DNA of 37,613 bases from Marinobacter sp. (GCA_022014155.1 JAKLLS010000020.1:1-37613); one strand, 5' to 3'; counted from the first letter of the stretch, positions 17,744 through 26,363 are shown. Translations and numbers: made by a program. Notes: a model not told the origin generated them from the sequence alone.

Positions 17744-19009
17744 TTACCAGCCCCTCGGCACCCGGCCTTCGCGAATGCGTTGAGGATGATCGCCAACGTC
17801 CACCCGGACAATCTCACTGGCGGTTTCAATATCGATGACCGACATCTGGTCCGTGCCGCTCCAGGAAATGTAACACCGGTCCCCAGCCTCGTTGGTGGTC
17901 ACCCAGTATGGCTTCTCCCCAAGCCCGGTGAGGATGTCGTAACTGAAGGTTTCCCGGTCCACGATGGCAATATAATCACTCATGGTTCCGGCCACGCACA
18001 GGGTATCGCCGTCACCATTCATGGCAATGCCATGGTGCGCGGAATCGTTAATGTAGAGTTCCCTCGGCGTATCGGGAATCAGGTTTGGCAGTTCCGCCAG
18101 GCGGGTAATACGGTCTTCCTCCATGTCGTACTCGATAAAGCCATGCAGGAATGACAGCTGGAAGTAGAAGAAACGCTCATCCGGGGTGTGGGCCATGGGC
18201 CGGATTGCCGGGCTCAGGTCACTGTAGCCGGCCTCTTCCAGCTTGTCCTTGAGGTCAAAGCGCTTGATGATCTCCAGGCTTTCCGCATCTACGACCTGAA
18301 ACAGTCGCTCACCCTTGGTGAATTCCATCAGATCCTGGTCCAGAGGCGTGAACACATAGCCGATACTGGCGTGGTAGATGCGCTTGCCGTCCTCGGAATA
18401 AACATTCTCATGGGGAGAATTACCGGTCGGAAAGCGGCCGACTTCCTCACCGGTCTCCACATCCAGTACATGCACCACGTTGCCAGTGGACGCGGACACC
18501 GCGACCTGGGTGCCGTCCGGTGACAACGCCATATGATCGGAGCGGTAACCGTCCACCTCGAAGCGCCAGGCGATGTCGCCGGTGGCAATATCAATGCCCA
18601 CCACATCGGCAAAACTGGGGCGGGATACCACCAGCAGACGACCATCGGGGGTGCTGTACATGTCATCCACGTACTGATCGTTGCCCTCACCAATAAACAG
18701 GCGAACCGCCTGGAAGAACACCAGACGCACCGGGTTGAGGACGATTTCCGTCATCCGTTGGCGCTTGTCGGGGATGCCGTTGATGCGACCGACCTTGTTG
18801 TAGCTCTCCGCATCAATAACGTCGATGGTGCCTTCCCAATTATTACCCACGAAGATCACCGGGCGGGTTTTACCGGGATTGGTTTCCCTGGCGTCCTGAG
18901 CAATCCCTAACCAGCCGGCCTGGGCGGGCAACGCCATTGCAATAAAAGAAATGAACAATAAAGGGGCGAGTCGCCGGGACCATCCCCGGCCGGGTGTTGT
19001 CAGTGTCAT
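17744..19009 (-). CDS. Secreted YVTN-type beta-propeller protein
   Basis: About 421 residues from the ATG at 19009, chosen because AAGGA lies eight bases upstream; ATGs at 19015 and 19051 are in frame but badly spaced. A signal peptide (RRLAPLLFISFIAMALPAQA) ends before GWLG, so the protein is periplasmic or exported. The rest is repeated beta-propeller blades of the YVTN/lactonase-like type: VFVGNNWEGTIDVIDAE, LLVVSRPSFADVVGIDIATG, VAVSASTGNVVHVLDVETG, CYISWSGTDQMSVIDIETA. Such propellers occur beside quinoprotein dehydrogenases and cytochromes, but no partner is seen here. No heme-binding CxxCH is present. The function is unknown; a binding or scaffold role is the most that can be said. Confidence 0.85.
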   Translation of the reverse strand: MTLTTPGRGWSRRLAPLLFISFIAMALPAQAGWLGIAQDARETNPGKTRPVIFVGNNWEGTIDVIDAESYNKVGRINGIPDKRQRMTEIVLNPVRLVFFQAVRLFIGEGNDQYVDDMYSTPDGRLLVVSRPSFADVVGIDIATGDIAWRFEVDGYRSDHMALSPDGTQVAVSASTGNVVHVLDVETGEEVGRFPTGNSPHENVYSEDGKRIYHASIGYVFTPLDQDLMEFTKGERLFQVVDAESLEIIKRFDLKDKLEEAGYSDLSPAIRPMAHTPDERFFYFQLSFLHGFIEYDMEEDRITRLAELPNLIPDTPRELYINDSAHHGIAMNGDGDTLCVAGTMSDYIAIVDRETFSYDILTGLGEKPYWVTTNEAGDRCYISWSGTDQMSVIDIETASEIVRVDVGDHPQRIREGRVPRGW

Positions 19010-19126
19010 CGTCATGTTCCTTGCGATTGTTGTTATTACGTCCGCGAACACTTGTACACCGAATGAACAACACGGCTCTATGACATCGGTGACACCACCA
19101 ACGTCATTTCAGCCAAGCCAAAAACA

Positions 19127-19161
19127 AAAAAGGCCGGATTCCAACGGAACCCGGCCTTTTT
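19127..19161 (-). terminator. Intrinsic terminator of the metNIQ operon
   Basis: Reading the minus strand after the metQ stop, an 11-base arm rich in GC at its base (AAAAAGGCCGG / CCGGCCTTTTT, 19127-19137 and 19151-19161) encloses a 13-base loop and ends in a T run. A-rich flanks on the other strand may allow bidirectional function, but only metQ reads into it directly. Confidence 0.85.
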
Positions 19162-19176
19162 AAACCCAAGGGGAAA

Positions 19177-19959
19177 TCAGAAGGCAGGAACGACCGCGCC
19201 TTCATACTTCTCCATGATGAAATCCTTCACGTCCTCGGACGTCAGCGCGGCCGCCAGCTTCTTCATGGCGTCGCTGTCCTTGTTGTCCGGGCGGGCAACC
19301 AGAATGTTGACGTAAGGTGACTCGGAGCCCTCAATGATCAGCGCATCCTCAGACGGGTTCAGGCCCGCTTCCAGCGCGTAATTGGTGTTGATCAGAGCCA
19401 CATCCACCTGGTTCAGGATACGGGGCAGGGTGGCAGCCTCCAGCTCCTTGAAGTCCAGGTCTTTCGGGTTGTCCGCAATGTCACGGGGTGTTGCGGTGAT
19501 CTTGCTTTCATCTTCCAGCGTGATCAGCCCCGCTTTCTGCAGCAACAGCAGGGCACGGCCACCATTGGTGGGATCGTTGGGGATGGCCACCACGGCACCT
19601 TCTTCCAGCTCATCCAGTGAGTCGATTTTGCTGGAGTAGGCGCCGAACGGCTCCACATGCACACCGGTCACGGTCACCAGGTCGGTACCACGGCCATCAT
19701 TGAATTCGTCCAGGTACGGCTGGTGCTGGAAAAAGTTCGCATCCATCCGCTTCTGATCTACCTGAATGTTTGGCTGGATGTAATCGGTGAATACCTTAAC
19801 GTCCAGCTCGACACCCTGCTCAGCCAACTGCGGCTTCACGAATTCCAGAATCTCCGCGTGGGGCACCGGGGTAGCCGCCACAGAGAGTTTTTCTGCTGAG
19901 GCAGCAGAAGAGAAAATAGCAACGGCGGCCAGGGCCACCAGGGTTTTCTTGAAGTTCAT
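19177..19959 (-). CDS. metQ: Methionine ABC transporter substrate-binding protein
   Basis: About 260 residues of the NlpA/MetQ family, which captures D/L-methionine in the periplasm for MetI and MetN. The start is the ATG at 19959 with AGGAGA eight bases upstream; a GTG two codons earlier is too close to that site. The N-terminus is an ordinary signal peptide ending SSAASA before EKLSV, with no lipobox Cys, unlike the E. coli lipoprotein. Family motifs include VAATPVPHAEIL, DYIQPN, DANFFQHQPYL, AIPNDPTNGGRALLLLQ and INTNYALEAG. It is separated from metI by about 180 bases containing a long palindromic repeat. A terminator follows. Confidence 0.95.
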   Translation of the reverse strand: MNFKKTLVALAAVAIFSSAASAEKLSVAATPVPHAEILEFVKPQLAEQGVELDVKVFTDYIQPNIQVDQKRMDANFFQHQPYLDEFNDGRGTDLVTVTGVHVEPFGAYSSKIDSLDELEEGAVVAIPNDPTNGGRALLLLQKAGLITLEDESKITATPRDIADNPKDLDFKELEAATLPRILNQVDVALINTNYALEAGLNPSEDALIIEGSESPYVNILVARPDNKDSDAMKKLAAALTSEDVKDFIMEKYEGAVVPAF

Positions 19960-20010
19960 AAACACGTTCTCCTGTGAAAATTATGGGCATTACAGTCAGC
20001 TTGGGAGTAC

Positions 20011-20123
20011 GGCCCACGGTCGGAAACATCTTCCGAAAAACGCCCGTAAATACATCCATGTAGGGCTCGGTCGCGCCATCCCTGGCGCTCCACGTTTTCG
20101 GAAGATGTTTCCGACCGCGTGCC
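20011..20123. repeat. Long palindromic (MITE-like or REP-like) repeat between metI and metQ
   Basis: Two 23-base arms (20017-20039 and 20095-20117) are perfect inverted copies. With one bulged A and two mismatches they extend to about 20011 and 20123. The 50-60 base centre holds two more hairpins: TACAT-CC-ATGTA at 20051-20062 and GCGCCA-TCCC-TGGCGC at 20073-20088. Nested palindromy with no coding capacity is typical of non-autonomous mobile or REP-like intergenic repeats. In the met mRNA it would fold into a very stable structure between the permease and binding-protein cistrons. Copy number in the genome cannot be judged from one window. Confidence 0.8.
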
Positions 20124-20142
20124 TATATCCGTCTGTGTTTGT

Positions 20143-20808
20143 TTACTTCCGGCTAAAATACAGAACGAGCCGGTCGCCGGCCATCTGCAGCAATTGAACG
20201 AAAATGACCAATAAAGCCACAGTAATCACCATCACATCCGTCTGGAACCGCTGATACCCGAAGCGGATAGCCAGATCACCCAGGCCACCGCCGCCGATCA
20301 CACCGGACATGGCCGCGTAGGACACCAGTGTGATCGCTGTGACCGTAATGCCTGCGATGATGCCGGGAAGCGCTTCCGGCAGCAAGGCGCCGAAAATGAT
20401 TTGTCTCACGTTGGCGCCCATCGCCTGGGTTGCTTCAATGATGCCGCGGTCCACCTCACGCAACGACGTTTCCACCAGCCTGGCGAAGAATGGGGCACCG
20501 CCGGCCACCAGTGGCGGAATAGCGCCAGCAACGCCGAGGGACGTACCGATCAGCATGACGGTAAAGGGAATCATCACAATCAGCAGGATAATAAAGGGCA
20601 CCGAGCGCAGTACGTTCACCACGAACGACAGCACCGCATACGCCACCGGCTGCTCAAGCAACTGACGCTTGCCAAACAGGAACAGCAGCACGCCGATCGG
20701 CAGGCCGATCAACACACTGAACAGCAGGGACATACCCACCATCACCAGGGTGTCCCAGCTGGCAATGCCAATTTCCGCCCAGTCCACGTTACTCAGTAAA
20801 GCTTCCAT
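20143..20808 (-). CDS. metI: Methionine ABC transporter permease
   Basis: A 221-residue inner-membrane permease with about five helices. The cytoplasmic EAA-type loop is recognisable around EATQAMGANVRQIIFGALLPEALPGIIAG (residues about 125-150), which docks onto MetN. MetI-typical stretches include NVLRSVPFIILLIVMIP near residue 65 and SAMSGVIGGGGLGDLAIRFGYQRF near residue 170. Length and topology fit the D-methionine permease family. The start overlaps the metN stop in an ATGA arrangement, so translation is coupled. The long palindromic repeat follows before metQ. Confidence 0.96.
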   Translation of the reverse strand: MEALLSNVDWAEIGIASWDTLVMVGMSLLFSVLIGLPIGVLLFLFGKRQLLEQPVAYAVLSFVVNVLRSVPFIILLIVMIPFTVMLIGTSLGVAGAIPPLVAGGAPFFARLVETSLREVDRGIIEATQAMGANVRQIIFGALLPEALPGIIAGITVTAITLVSYAAMSGVIGGGGLGDLAIRFGYQRFQTDVMVITVALLVIFVQLLQMAGDRLVLYFSRK

Positions 20809-21815
20809 CAGCGTACCACCTCCACGTGAACTTCCGCCGCTTCCAGCGCTTTCATCGCCACCTCCAGGTCACCGCCAACCAGGGACAGGGTCAGCTGGCC
20901 ATAGGGTGTGTCCTTGATGTGATCAATGCGCCCGGACAGGATGCTGAAATCCACGCCGGATTCCCGCGCCACGCTGCCCAACAACGGCTTGTAGGTGGAT
21001 TCGCCACGGAACGTCAGGCGCAGGATGCGGCCGCTGGCCTTTTGCAGATCTTCCTGCATTTCGTCACGATCGATATTTTCACTCTCAAACACAAAGTCCC
21101 GGGTGGTGGGGTGTTGCGGATGGAGAAACACATCGCTGACCGCGCCCATTTCGACCACTTCACCGGCGTCCATGACCGCCACCCGGTCGCAGACCCGGCG
21201 CACCACATCCATTTCGTGGGTGATCAGTACGATGGTCAGCCCCAGCTCGCGATTAATATCCGCCAGCAGGCGCAATACCGATTGGGTCGTTTGGGGATCG
21301 AGGGCGCTGGTGGCTTCATCGCACAACAGGATCGTCGGGCGGCAGGCCAGGGCGCGGGCAATACCGACCCGTTGTTTCTGACCGCCGGACAGCTGTGAGG
21401 GGTACTTGTTGGCGTGATCCGTCAGGCTGACCCGGGCCAGCAGCTCTTCCACCCGCTCGCGAATCTCGGTGCGGGAGTAGATCCCCGCCAGCTTCATCGG
21501 GAACGCAATGTTGTCGGCCACGGTCTTGGAGGACAGCAGGTTGAAGTGCTGGAAGATCATGCCGACCTTGCGACGGAAAGCCCTCAGTTCGGCGGCGTCG
21601 TAGTCGGTGATGTTTTCATCATCAACGAGAATGCGACCACCGGTGGGCGGCTCCAGCAGGTTAATCAGCCGAACCAGGGTGGATTTCCCCGCGCCGGAGT
21701 GACCGACGATTCCAAACACCTCGCCGGTTTCAATGGTCATACTGGTAGGATGCAATGCAGGGATCGCCCGCCCGCCTACCTGATATGACTTCTGGACCTG
21801 GTCAAATACAATCAC
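20808..21815 (-). CDS. metN: Methionine ABC transporter ATP-binding protein
   Basis: A 335-residue ABC ATPase powering methionine import. Walker [10 protein letters not shown] is near residue 38, the Q-loop and FQHFNLL near 88, the signature LSGGQKQR near 142, and Walker [13 protein letters not shown] is followed by a switch His in LITHEMD. Residues about 255-335 are the C-terminal NIL regulatory domain, where methionine binds and inhibits transport in E. coli MetN. The GTG start at 21815 has AAGG seven bases upstream. It is first in metN-metI-metQ, with a TATAAT box about 45 bases upstream and a divergent HDOD-GAF gene beyond. No S-box or obvious MetJ operator array was seen. Confidence 0.97.
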   Translation of the reverse strand: MIVFDQVQKSYQVGGRAIPALHPTSMTIETGEVFGIVGHSGAGKSTLVRLINLLEPPTGGRILVDDENITDYDAAELRAFRRKVGMIFQHFNLLSSKTVADNIAFPMKLAGIYSRTEIRERVEELLARVSLTDHANKYPSQLSGGQKQRVGIARALACRPTILLCDEATSALDPQTTQSVLRLLADINRELGLTIVLITHEMDVVRRVCDRVAVMDAGEVVEMGAVSDVFLHPQHPTTRDFVFESENIDRDEMQEDLQKASGRILRLTFRGESTYKPLLGSVARESGVDFSILSGRIDHIKDTPYGQLTLSLVGGDLEVAMKALEAAEVHVEVVR

Positions 21816-21861
21816 GGATCAGCCTTGTCAGCGCCTTGTGGGTGCAGTGTTAAAACCGGCC

Positions 21862-21867
21862 ATTATA
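21862..21867 (-). promoter_or_regulatory. Candidate -10 box for metNIQ
   Basis: On the minus strand the sequence GGCTATAATGG contains a perfect TATAAT hexamer, about 45 bases upstream of the metN GTG. No good -35 hexamer is found at 16-18 bases, so the promoter may need an activator or is only partly recognised here. Confidence 0.45.
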
Positions 21868-22014
21868 GCCTAATCCCTTGCCAAACCCGAATCTGCTGTG
21901 CTCGGTAGATCCCCGTACACGTTCTGTTACCGACACCTTACGCCGCCCTACGCTAAACTCGGGTATTACAATAATCTTTCAATCCCGAGGCTCGCGCTGG
22001 AGTGAACCAATAAC

Positions 22015-23436
22015 GTGACCACAAAAACCGATACTCCGCCCTCAAGGATGAACTCTACCCAGGCATGGGTCAGCTATCTCAGCAAGGTTGAGCTGCCTGT
22101 ATTGGCCAACACCCTCAAACGAATCAGCGAGCTGACCGAGAGTAAAAACAGCACGGTCAATGAACTGGCCAACGTGATACTCAATGACGCCCAGCTCACG
22201 TCCCAGGTATTACGCTTGTCCAACACCGTGTTCTATAACCAGACACGGACCCAGGTCAGCACCGTCAGTCGTGCGATCACCCTGATTGGCTTCGATTCCG
22301 TAAAGTCCATGGCCATCTCTTCGCTGATTGTGGATGCGCTGCTGCAACGCAATGACCGGCCCCACCTGCTGCGGTGCCTTGCCAGGGCCATCCATGCCGC
22401 CGTTCAGGCCCGCTGCCTGATGCCCAGACGCAATGAAAATGCCCTGGAAGAAGTTTTCATCGGGGCCTTGTTGATGAACATTGGCGAACTGGCATTCTGG
22501 TCCTGTGAAACCGAGCAGGCCACCGAACTGGAGCAGCGGTTGCGACTGGAAGAGCCGCCGGTGGAAGCCCAGAAAACGGTATTGCACAGCACCTTCACGG
22601 AAATTACCCGGGGCCTGGTGGATGCCTGGGCATTAGGGCCCTTCATCAAGGATGTGGTCTCGCCCGGCAAGGCCAATTCCATGGCCGCCAGCCTGGTACG
22701 ACACTCGGTGGAAATGGCACGGCTATCGGAAAACGGCTGGCGTGGTGCCGAGATGGACAAGGTGCTGGAGCATCTGAGCAAGGACACTGGGGAGACACCT
22801 GCCGCCATTCGTGATCAGATCAAAGTCAACGCCGAAGAAGCCGCGAAAGTGGCGGTCTCCCTTGGCATTCCCCAAGTGACGGCACTGATGCCTGGCAGTC
22901 AGGAAGGGAACAAGCGCCAGCCAGCCCAGGCGCCAACCATGGATCCGGCCCTGCAATTGCAGATTCTACGGGATCTGACCCTGAGCCTGACCGAAAAGCC
23001 GGATATCAATGAGGTCTGCCAACTGGTGATCGAGGGCATTCACCGGGCCATTGGCATGCAACGGGTGGCCTTGTTGATGGCCGACAAGAGCGGCCAGAAT
23101 CTGGTCCCCAGGAAAGTCGGCGGACGGGGCACTGAAACCTGGCGCGAGGACTTCATCATTCCCAGGGATGGTACCGGCCCACTGGGCAACCTGCTTCCCC
23201 ATGCCAGCTGTGACGTGTTCAGGCCAGCCCCCACTGACGCAGGCGTACCCTATGATCGCTGGCTGGGCAAGGTACCGGCGCTGATCGGCCCACTGACCGC
23301 CAAGGGGCGGTTGATCGGCCTGTTCTATGCCGACAACGCCGCCGGCGATTACGTCCCCTCAGAGGAACAACTGACGGCGTTCGGTCATTTCGTCCAGAAC
23401 GCCCAGTTGTGCATTACGCTGCTGGCCTCCAACTGA
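22015..23436 (+). CDS. HDOD-GAF signalling protein
   Basis: A 473-residue soluble protein. Residues about 15-225 are an HDOD domain: LPVLANTLKRISELTE, NVILNDAQLTSQVLRLSNTVFYN, SRAITLIGFDSVKSMAIS and a helical LLMNIGELAFW segment lacking catalytic HD residues, as is normal for HDOD. Residues about 310-470 are a GAF domain (GIHRAIGMQRVALLMADKSG...LIGLFYADNA). HDOD proteins bind partners or nucleotides in motility, chemotaxis and stress signalling; the GAF ligand is unknown. The GTG start has only a distant GGAG. A downstream ATG (codon 12) has AAGG immediately before it, which is too close. It is divergent from metN and stands alone. Confidence 0.87.
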   Translation: MTTKTDTPPSRMNSTQAWVSYLSKVELPVLANTLKRISELTESKNSTVNELANVILNDAQLTSQVLRLSNTVFYNQTRTQVSTVSRAITLIGFDSVKSMAISSLIVDALLQRNDRPHLLRCLARAIHAAVQARCLMPRRNENALEEVFIGALLMNIGELAFWSCETEQATELEQRLRLEEPPVEAQKTVLHSTFTEITRGLVDAWALGPFIKDVVSPGKANSMAASLVRHSVEMARLSENGWRGAEMDKVLEHLSKDTGETPAAIRDQIKVNAEEAAKVAVSLGIPQVTALMPGSQEGNKRQPAQAPTMDPALQLQILRDLTLSLTEKPDINEVCQLVIEGIHRAIGMQRVALLMADKSGQNLVPRKVGGRGTETWREDFIIPRDGTGPLGNLLPHASCDVFRPAPTDAGVPYDRWLGKVPALIGPLTAKGRLIGLFYADNAAGDYVPSEEQLTAFGHFVQNAQLCITLLASN

Positions 23437-23469
23437 GCCGCACTTGCGCCAGAGTCATCGCCGCCAGAT

Positions 23470-24159
23470 TCACAGCTCGTATAGCTTGGTGACGTGCAGG
23501 ATCGGGCCGGTCGGCGCGCCGGTTGGCGAACCACCGCGCGGCTCAAGGCTAATCGCAAGGGTACGGCTCTGGCTAAGGGTTTCACGGGCTTCATCCGTGA
23601 GCTCCACATGATAGACGTCCCCCACCGGAATCACCCCGAGTGACAGCGGATCGCCCTTATCCGGCACAATCCACAACTCGTAATCCTTGCCAGCCTCGGC
23701 CGAAGTCGCGGCCACAGACCTCAACCGCAGACGGTTATCGCGACCGGATTCACTCACCAGCCACAGCGGATCACTGACATCCGCCTGAACAATCGCACCG
23801 GACAGCGTCGGCTCCGGGGCCGGCTGCTGAACCAGCAAGACGGCCAGCACCAGTGCCGCCGCCGTCGCGAGCAGGCTCCAGGCCGGCCAGATCCTGTTTG
23901 CGGCCTGCCTGGGCGCAAGACTTTTCTCTTGCTGGGGCCATAGCCTGTGCTGGATCGCCAGCCACACGGATTCCGGGGGCTCCCGCTCCGGCACCCGATC
24001 CCCCAATTGCCCGAGCTTCTCCTCCCAATACCAGACTTCCTGCCGGACCCGCCCCGACTCCATCATCCAGCGCTCAAAGCGGTTTCTGGCCTTGCCCTTC
24101 AACGAGCCAAGGACATACTCAGCGGCGAGGCTTTCAATTCTTTCCGGCGTCTTTTTCAT
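23470..24159 (-). CDS. RskA-type anti-sigma factor
   Basis: About 229 residues from the ATG at 24159, which overlaps the sigma-factor stop as ATGA with GAGGTG upstream; a GTG at 24171 is less likely. Residues 1-80 form an anti-sigma helical domain (AAEYVLGSLKGKARNRFERW...VWYWEEKLGQL). Residues about 95-113 are one transmembrane helix, and the periplasmic part is the RskA/anti-sigma-K domain with YELWIVPDKGDPLSLGVIP and a LEPRGGSPTGAPTGPIL ending. It should hold the ECF sigma factor at the membrane until a periplasmic signal releases it. The only sigma gene beside it is the natural partner. The zinc-binding HxxxCxxC motif of other anti-sigma factors is absent. Confidence 0.92.
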   Translation of the reverse strand: MKKTPERIESLAAEYVLGSLKGKARNRFERWMMESGRVRQEVWYWEEKLGQLGDRVPEREPPESVWLAIQHRLWPQQEKSLAPRQAANRIWPAWSLLATAAALVLAVLLVQQPAPEPTLSGAIVQADVSDPLWLVSESGRDNRLRLRSVAATSAEAGKDYELWIVPDKGDPLSLGVIPVGDVYHVELTDEARETLSQSRTLAISLEPRGGSPTGAPTGPILHVTKLYEL

Positions 24160-24713
24160 CGTTCCAGGCACCTCTTCAACGCCATCAGTCCACGACGGAT
24201 CCAGCTTTTGACTGTGCCAATAGGCGAACTCAGCGCCTGGGCAAGCTCATCATGGGTGAACCCACGGTAGTAGGACAACAGGATGCTGTCTCGCTGGACA
24301 TCACTCAACTCATCAAGGCAACCAGTCAGCTGTTCAGCACCGGCACGTCGCAATGAGTGGTCCAGGGGACCGCTGCGAGGGTCCTCCAGATGCTCAAGGT
24401 GTTCATCTCCGGCGGTTCGTCTTACGGTCCTTGCCCTCATCAAATCCAGGGTTCTGTAGCGGGCAATGGTCAACATCCAGCTCAACGGTGATCCCCGATC
24501 ACTGTGATATTCCCCGGCGTGATGCCAGATCTGCACAAACGCATCCTGCAAGGCTTCCTCCGCCAGTTCCTGTTGCCCCGCCAGTTTGAAGCACAACCCG
24601 AACATTCGTGCTGCGATCTTTTCATACAGCCGCTGGAACGCCTGGCGATCGCTACGGGCAACAGCCACAAGCAACGTCATCAGCTCTTCTTGTTCTACTT
24701 CTGTGTTTATCAT
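24156..24713 (-). CDS. ECF-family RNA polymerase sigma factor (SigK-like)
   Basis: About 185 residues starting at the ATG at 24713, which has GGAG seven bases upstream; the frame extends 30 codons upstream without a ribosome site. Region 2 (AFQRLYEKIAARMFGLCFKLAGQQELAEEALQDAFVQIW...WMLTIARYRTLDLMRAR) and region 4 (LDELSDVQRDSILLSYYRGFTHDELAQALSSPIGTVKSWIRRGLMALKRCL) are complete. There is no long linker or extra C-terminal domain. Pairing with an RskA-type anti-sigma factor places it near the SigK/ECF19-like group (inference). It faces the DUF4331 gene, and both sides of the divergent region carry the same candidate promoter, which suggests self-activation. Confidence 0.94.
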   Translation of the reverse strand: MINTEVEQEELMTLLVAVARSDRQAFQRLYEKIAARMFGLCFKLAGQQELAEEALQDAFVQIWHHAGEYHSDRGSPLSWMLTIARYRTLDLMRARTVRRTAGDEHLEHLEDPRSGPLDHSLRRAGAEQLTGCLDELSDVQRDSILLSYYRGFTHDELAQALSSPIGTVKSWIRRGLMALKRCLER

Positions 24714-24754
24714 TGTGGTCTCCGCGCCTCGTTCTTTCACTGACCTATTGCCTA

Positions 24755-24782
24755 CTACGTTCCCCGATCCGGTCAGGATGCA
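24755..24782 (-). promoter_or_regulatory. Candidate ECF promoter for the sigma/anti-sigma operon
   Basis: Minus-strand TGCATC (24777-24782), a 17-base spacer, then CGTAG (24755-24759). The predicted transcription start would be about 35-40 bases before the sigma ATG. The same TGCATC-N17-CGT arrangement occurs on the plus strand in front of the DUF4331 gene. Confidence 0.5.
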
Positions 24783-24823
24783 TCGTCGCCAGGTTGCACC
24801 CATTCAATTTTTTGCTTCCGACC

Positions 24824-24851
24824 TGCATCTTTTTTTAAAGCCATGCCGTTT
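24824..24851 (+). promoter_or_regulatory. Candidate ECF promoter for the DUF4331 operon
   Basis: Plus-strand TGCATC (24824-24829), a 17-base spacer containing a T7 run, then CGTTT (24847-24851). Start-codon distance (about 38 bases from the -10-like element) nearly equals that on the sigma side. Matching hexamer, spacer and downstream core on opposite strands make chance less likely, but it is untested. Confidence 0.5.
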
Positions 24852-24889
24852 CTCCGTATGCAACACCAACAATAGATGAGGAAAACGGA

Positions 24890-26350
24890 ATGAACACAGT
24901 AATTAAACGCTCCGGCCTCGCCCTCGCGATTGCCGGGATCTGTCTGACAACAGGCACAGCCTCTGCCTCCAGCCACCGCGAGGCGCCGTTCATCACCGAA
25001 GTTCCCAAGGTTGATGGCACCGATTTTTACATGTTCCGAAGCTACGAAAGCGGTCGGGAAAATTTTGTCACCCTGATCGCCAACTACCTTCCGCTTCAGG
25101 ACGCGTACGGCGGCCCCAACTACTTCGACCTGGACGAGGACGCCATCTACGAGATTCATATCGATAACTCTGGCAATGCCCAGGAAGACATCACCTTTCG
25201 ATTCCAGATGCAGGATGTGCTGAATGACATCCAACTGGATGTTGGGGGAGAAATGGTCTCTGTGCCGCTGAAGAACATTGGCGACGCCACCGACAATGCC
25301 AACGTGCAGATGCGACAGGAGTACACCGTCACCGTTATTCGTGGCGACCGCCGCTCAGGCACACGCCAGGTGGCCACCAACGCGACCACCGGTACGGAAA
25401 CGTTCGCCAAGCCCCTGGATAATATCGGCGGAAAATCCTTCGGTGACTACGAGGCCTACGCCAACCAGCACATCTTTGACATTGCGATTCCCGGATGCGG
25501 CACCGAGGGCCGGGTGTTCGTGGGTCAGCGCAAGGAAGCGTTTGCGGTGAATCTGGGTGAGATTTTCGACCTGGTCAACACCAACCCGCTTGGGCCACGG
25601 AACGGGGAAGGCGCGGGCGACCTGGCGGACAAAAACACCACTTCCTTTGCCCTGGAAGTTCCTACCACCTGCCTGACCGGCAGTGCCCAAACAGCCTCGG
25701 GTGACCCGGTGATTGGTGGCTGGACCACTGCCAGCGTACGTCAGGCCCGCGTGATCAATCCGGCACCGGCTGCCAATGGCAAGGGCGCAACCGTGGAAGG
25801 CGGAGCTTACGCTCAGGTCTCGCGACTGGGCATGCCGTTGGTCAACGAGGTGGTTATTGGCCTGAAGGACAAGGATGGCTTTAACGCCAGCGAACCCAAG
25901 GATGATGGCCAGTTCCTGACCTATGTGACCAACCCGACACTGCCCGAGTTGTTGGAGATTCTCTTTGGTGTGACCGCCCCCAACAACTTCCCGCGGAACG
26001 ACCTGATCACCGCGTTCCTGACCGGTGTGCCTGACCTGAACGGTCCCGATGGCGTCACCGCTTCAGAAATGTTGCGGCTTAACCCGAGCATCGCCACCAC
26101 CGCCCCCGGGGCACAGAACGACCTGGGTGTCCTTGGCGGGGATAATGCCGGCTTCCCCAATGGTCGCCGTCCGGTTGACGATACCGTCGACATCTCGCTT
26201 CGCGTTGCCATGGGTGTGCTGGCAGATCCCGCTGACGCTCCCGATGGTGACCTGGAGTACACCGACGGTGTACAGCTCGACCCAACGGAGCTGAGAACCT
26301 CCTTCCCATACCTGGCAACACCGATCGCCGGTTCACCTAATGATATCTAA
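24890..26350 (+). CDS. DUF4331 family secreted protein
   Basis: A 486-residue protein with an N-terminal signal peptide (about 1-26, ending TASA) followed at once by SSHREAPFI, the conserved DUF4331 start. Other family marks are GTDFYMFRSYE, NYLPLQDAYGGPNYF, VSRLGMPLVNEVVIG, FPNGRRPVDDTVDIS and the C-terminal FPYLATPIAGSPND. Two Cys in the mature part (in IPGCGTEG and TTCLTG) could form a disulfide. The family is widespread and has no established biochemical role that I know of. A GAGGA ribosome site precedes the ATG. It is divergent from the ECF sigma factor and heads an apparent operon with a lipoprotein, a repeat protein and a HupE-like membrane protein, so it is probably a main target of that sigma factor (inference). 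Confidence 0.9.
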   Translation: MNTVIKRSGLALAIAGICLTTGTASASSHREAPFITEVPKVDGTDFYMFRSYESGRENFVTLIANYLPLQDAYGGPNYFDLDEDAIYEIHIDNSGNAQEDITFRFQMQDVLNDIQLDVGGEMVSVPLKNIGDATDNANVQMRQEYTVTVIRGDRRSGTRQVATNATTGTETFAKPLDNIGGKSFGDYEAYANQHIFDIAIPGCGTEGRVFVGQRKEAFAVNLGEIFDLVNTNPLGPRNGEGAGDLADKNTTSFALEVPTTCLTGSAQTASGDPVIGGWTTASVRQARVINPAPAANGKGATVEGGAYAQVSRLGMPLVNEVVIGLKDKDGFNASEPKDDGQFLTYVTNPTLPELLEILFGVTAPNNFPRNDLITAFLTGVPDLNGPDGVTASEMLRLNPSIATTAPGAQNDLGVLGGDNAGFPNGRRPVDDTVDISLRVAMGVLADPADAPDGDLEYTDGVQLDPTELRTSFPYLATPIAGSPNDI

Positions 26351-26363
26351 GGGAGGGAATACC

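Noticed and set aside
20011..20123. CRISPR array or tRNA gene at the metI-metQ palindrome
   Set aside because: There is one inverted repeat with nested hairpins, no direct repeats with spacers, and no cloverleaf with anticodon arm.
21958..21989. CTCGGG...CCCGAG inverted repeat upstream of the HDOD-GAF gene
   Set aside because: Six-base arms 20 bases apart are easily due to chance and do not match an operator I recognise.
24714..24803. Thirty-codon N-terminal extension of the ECF sigma factor
   Set aside because: It covers the candidate promoter and lacks sigma homology; the ATG at 24713 has a ribosome site and gives a normal ECF length.
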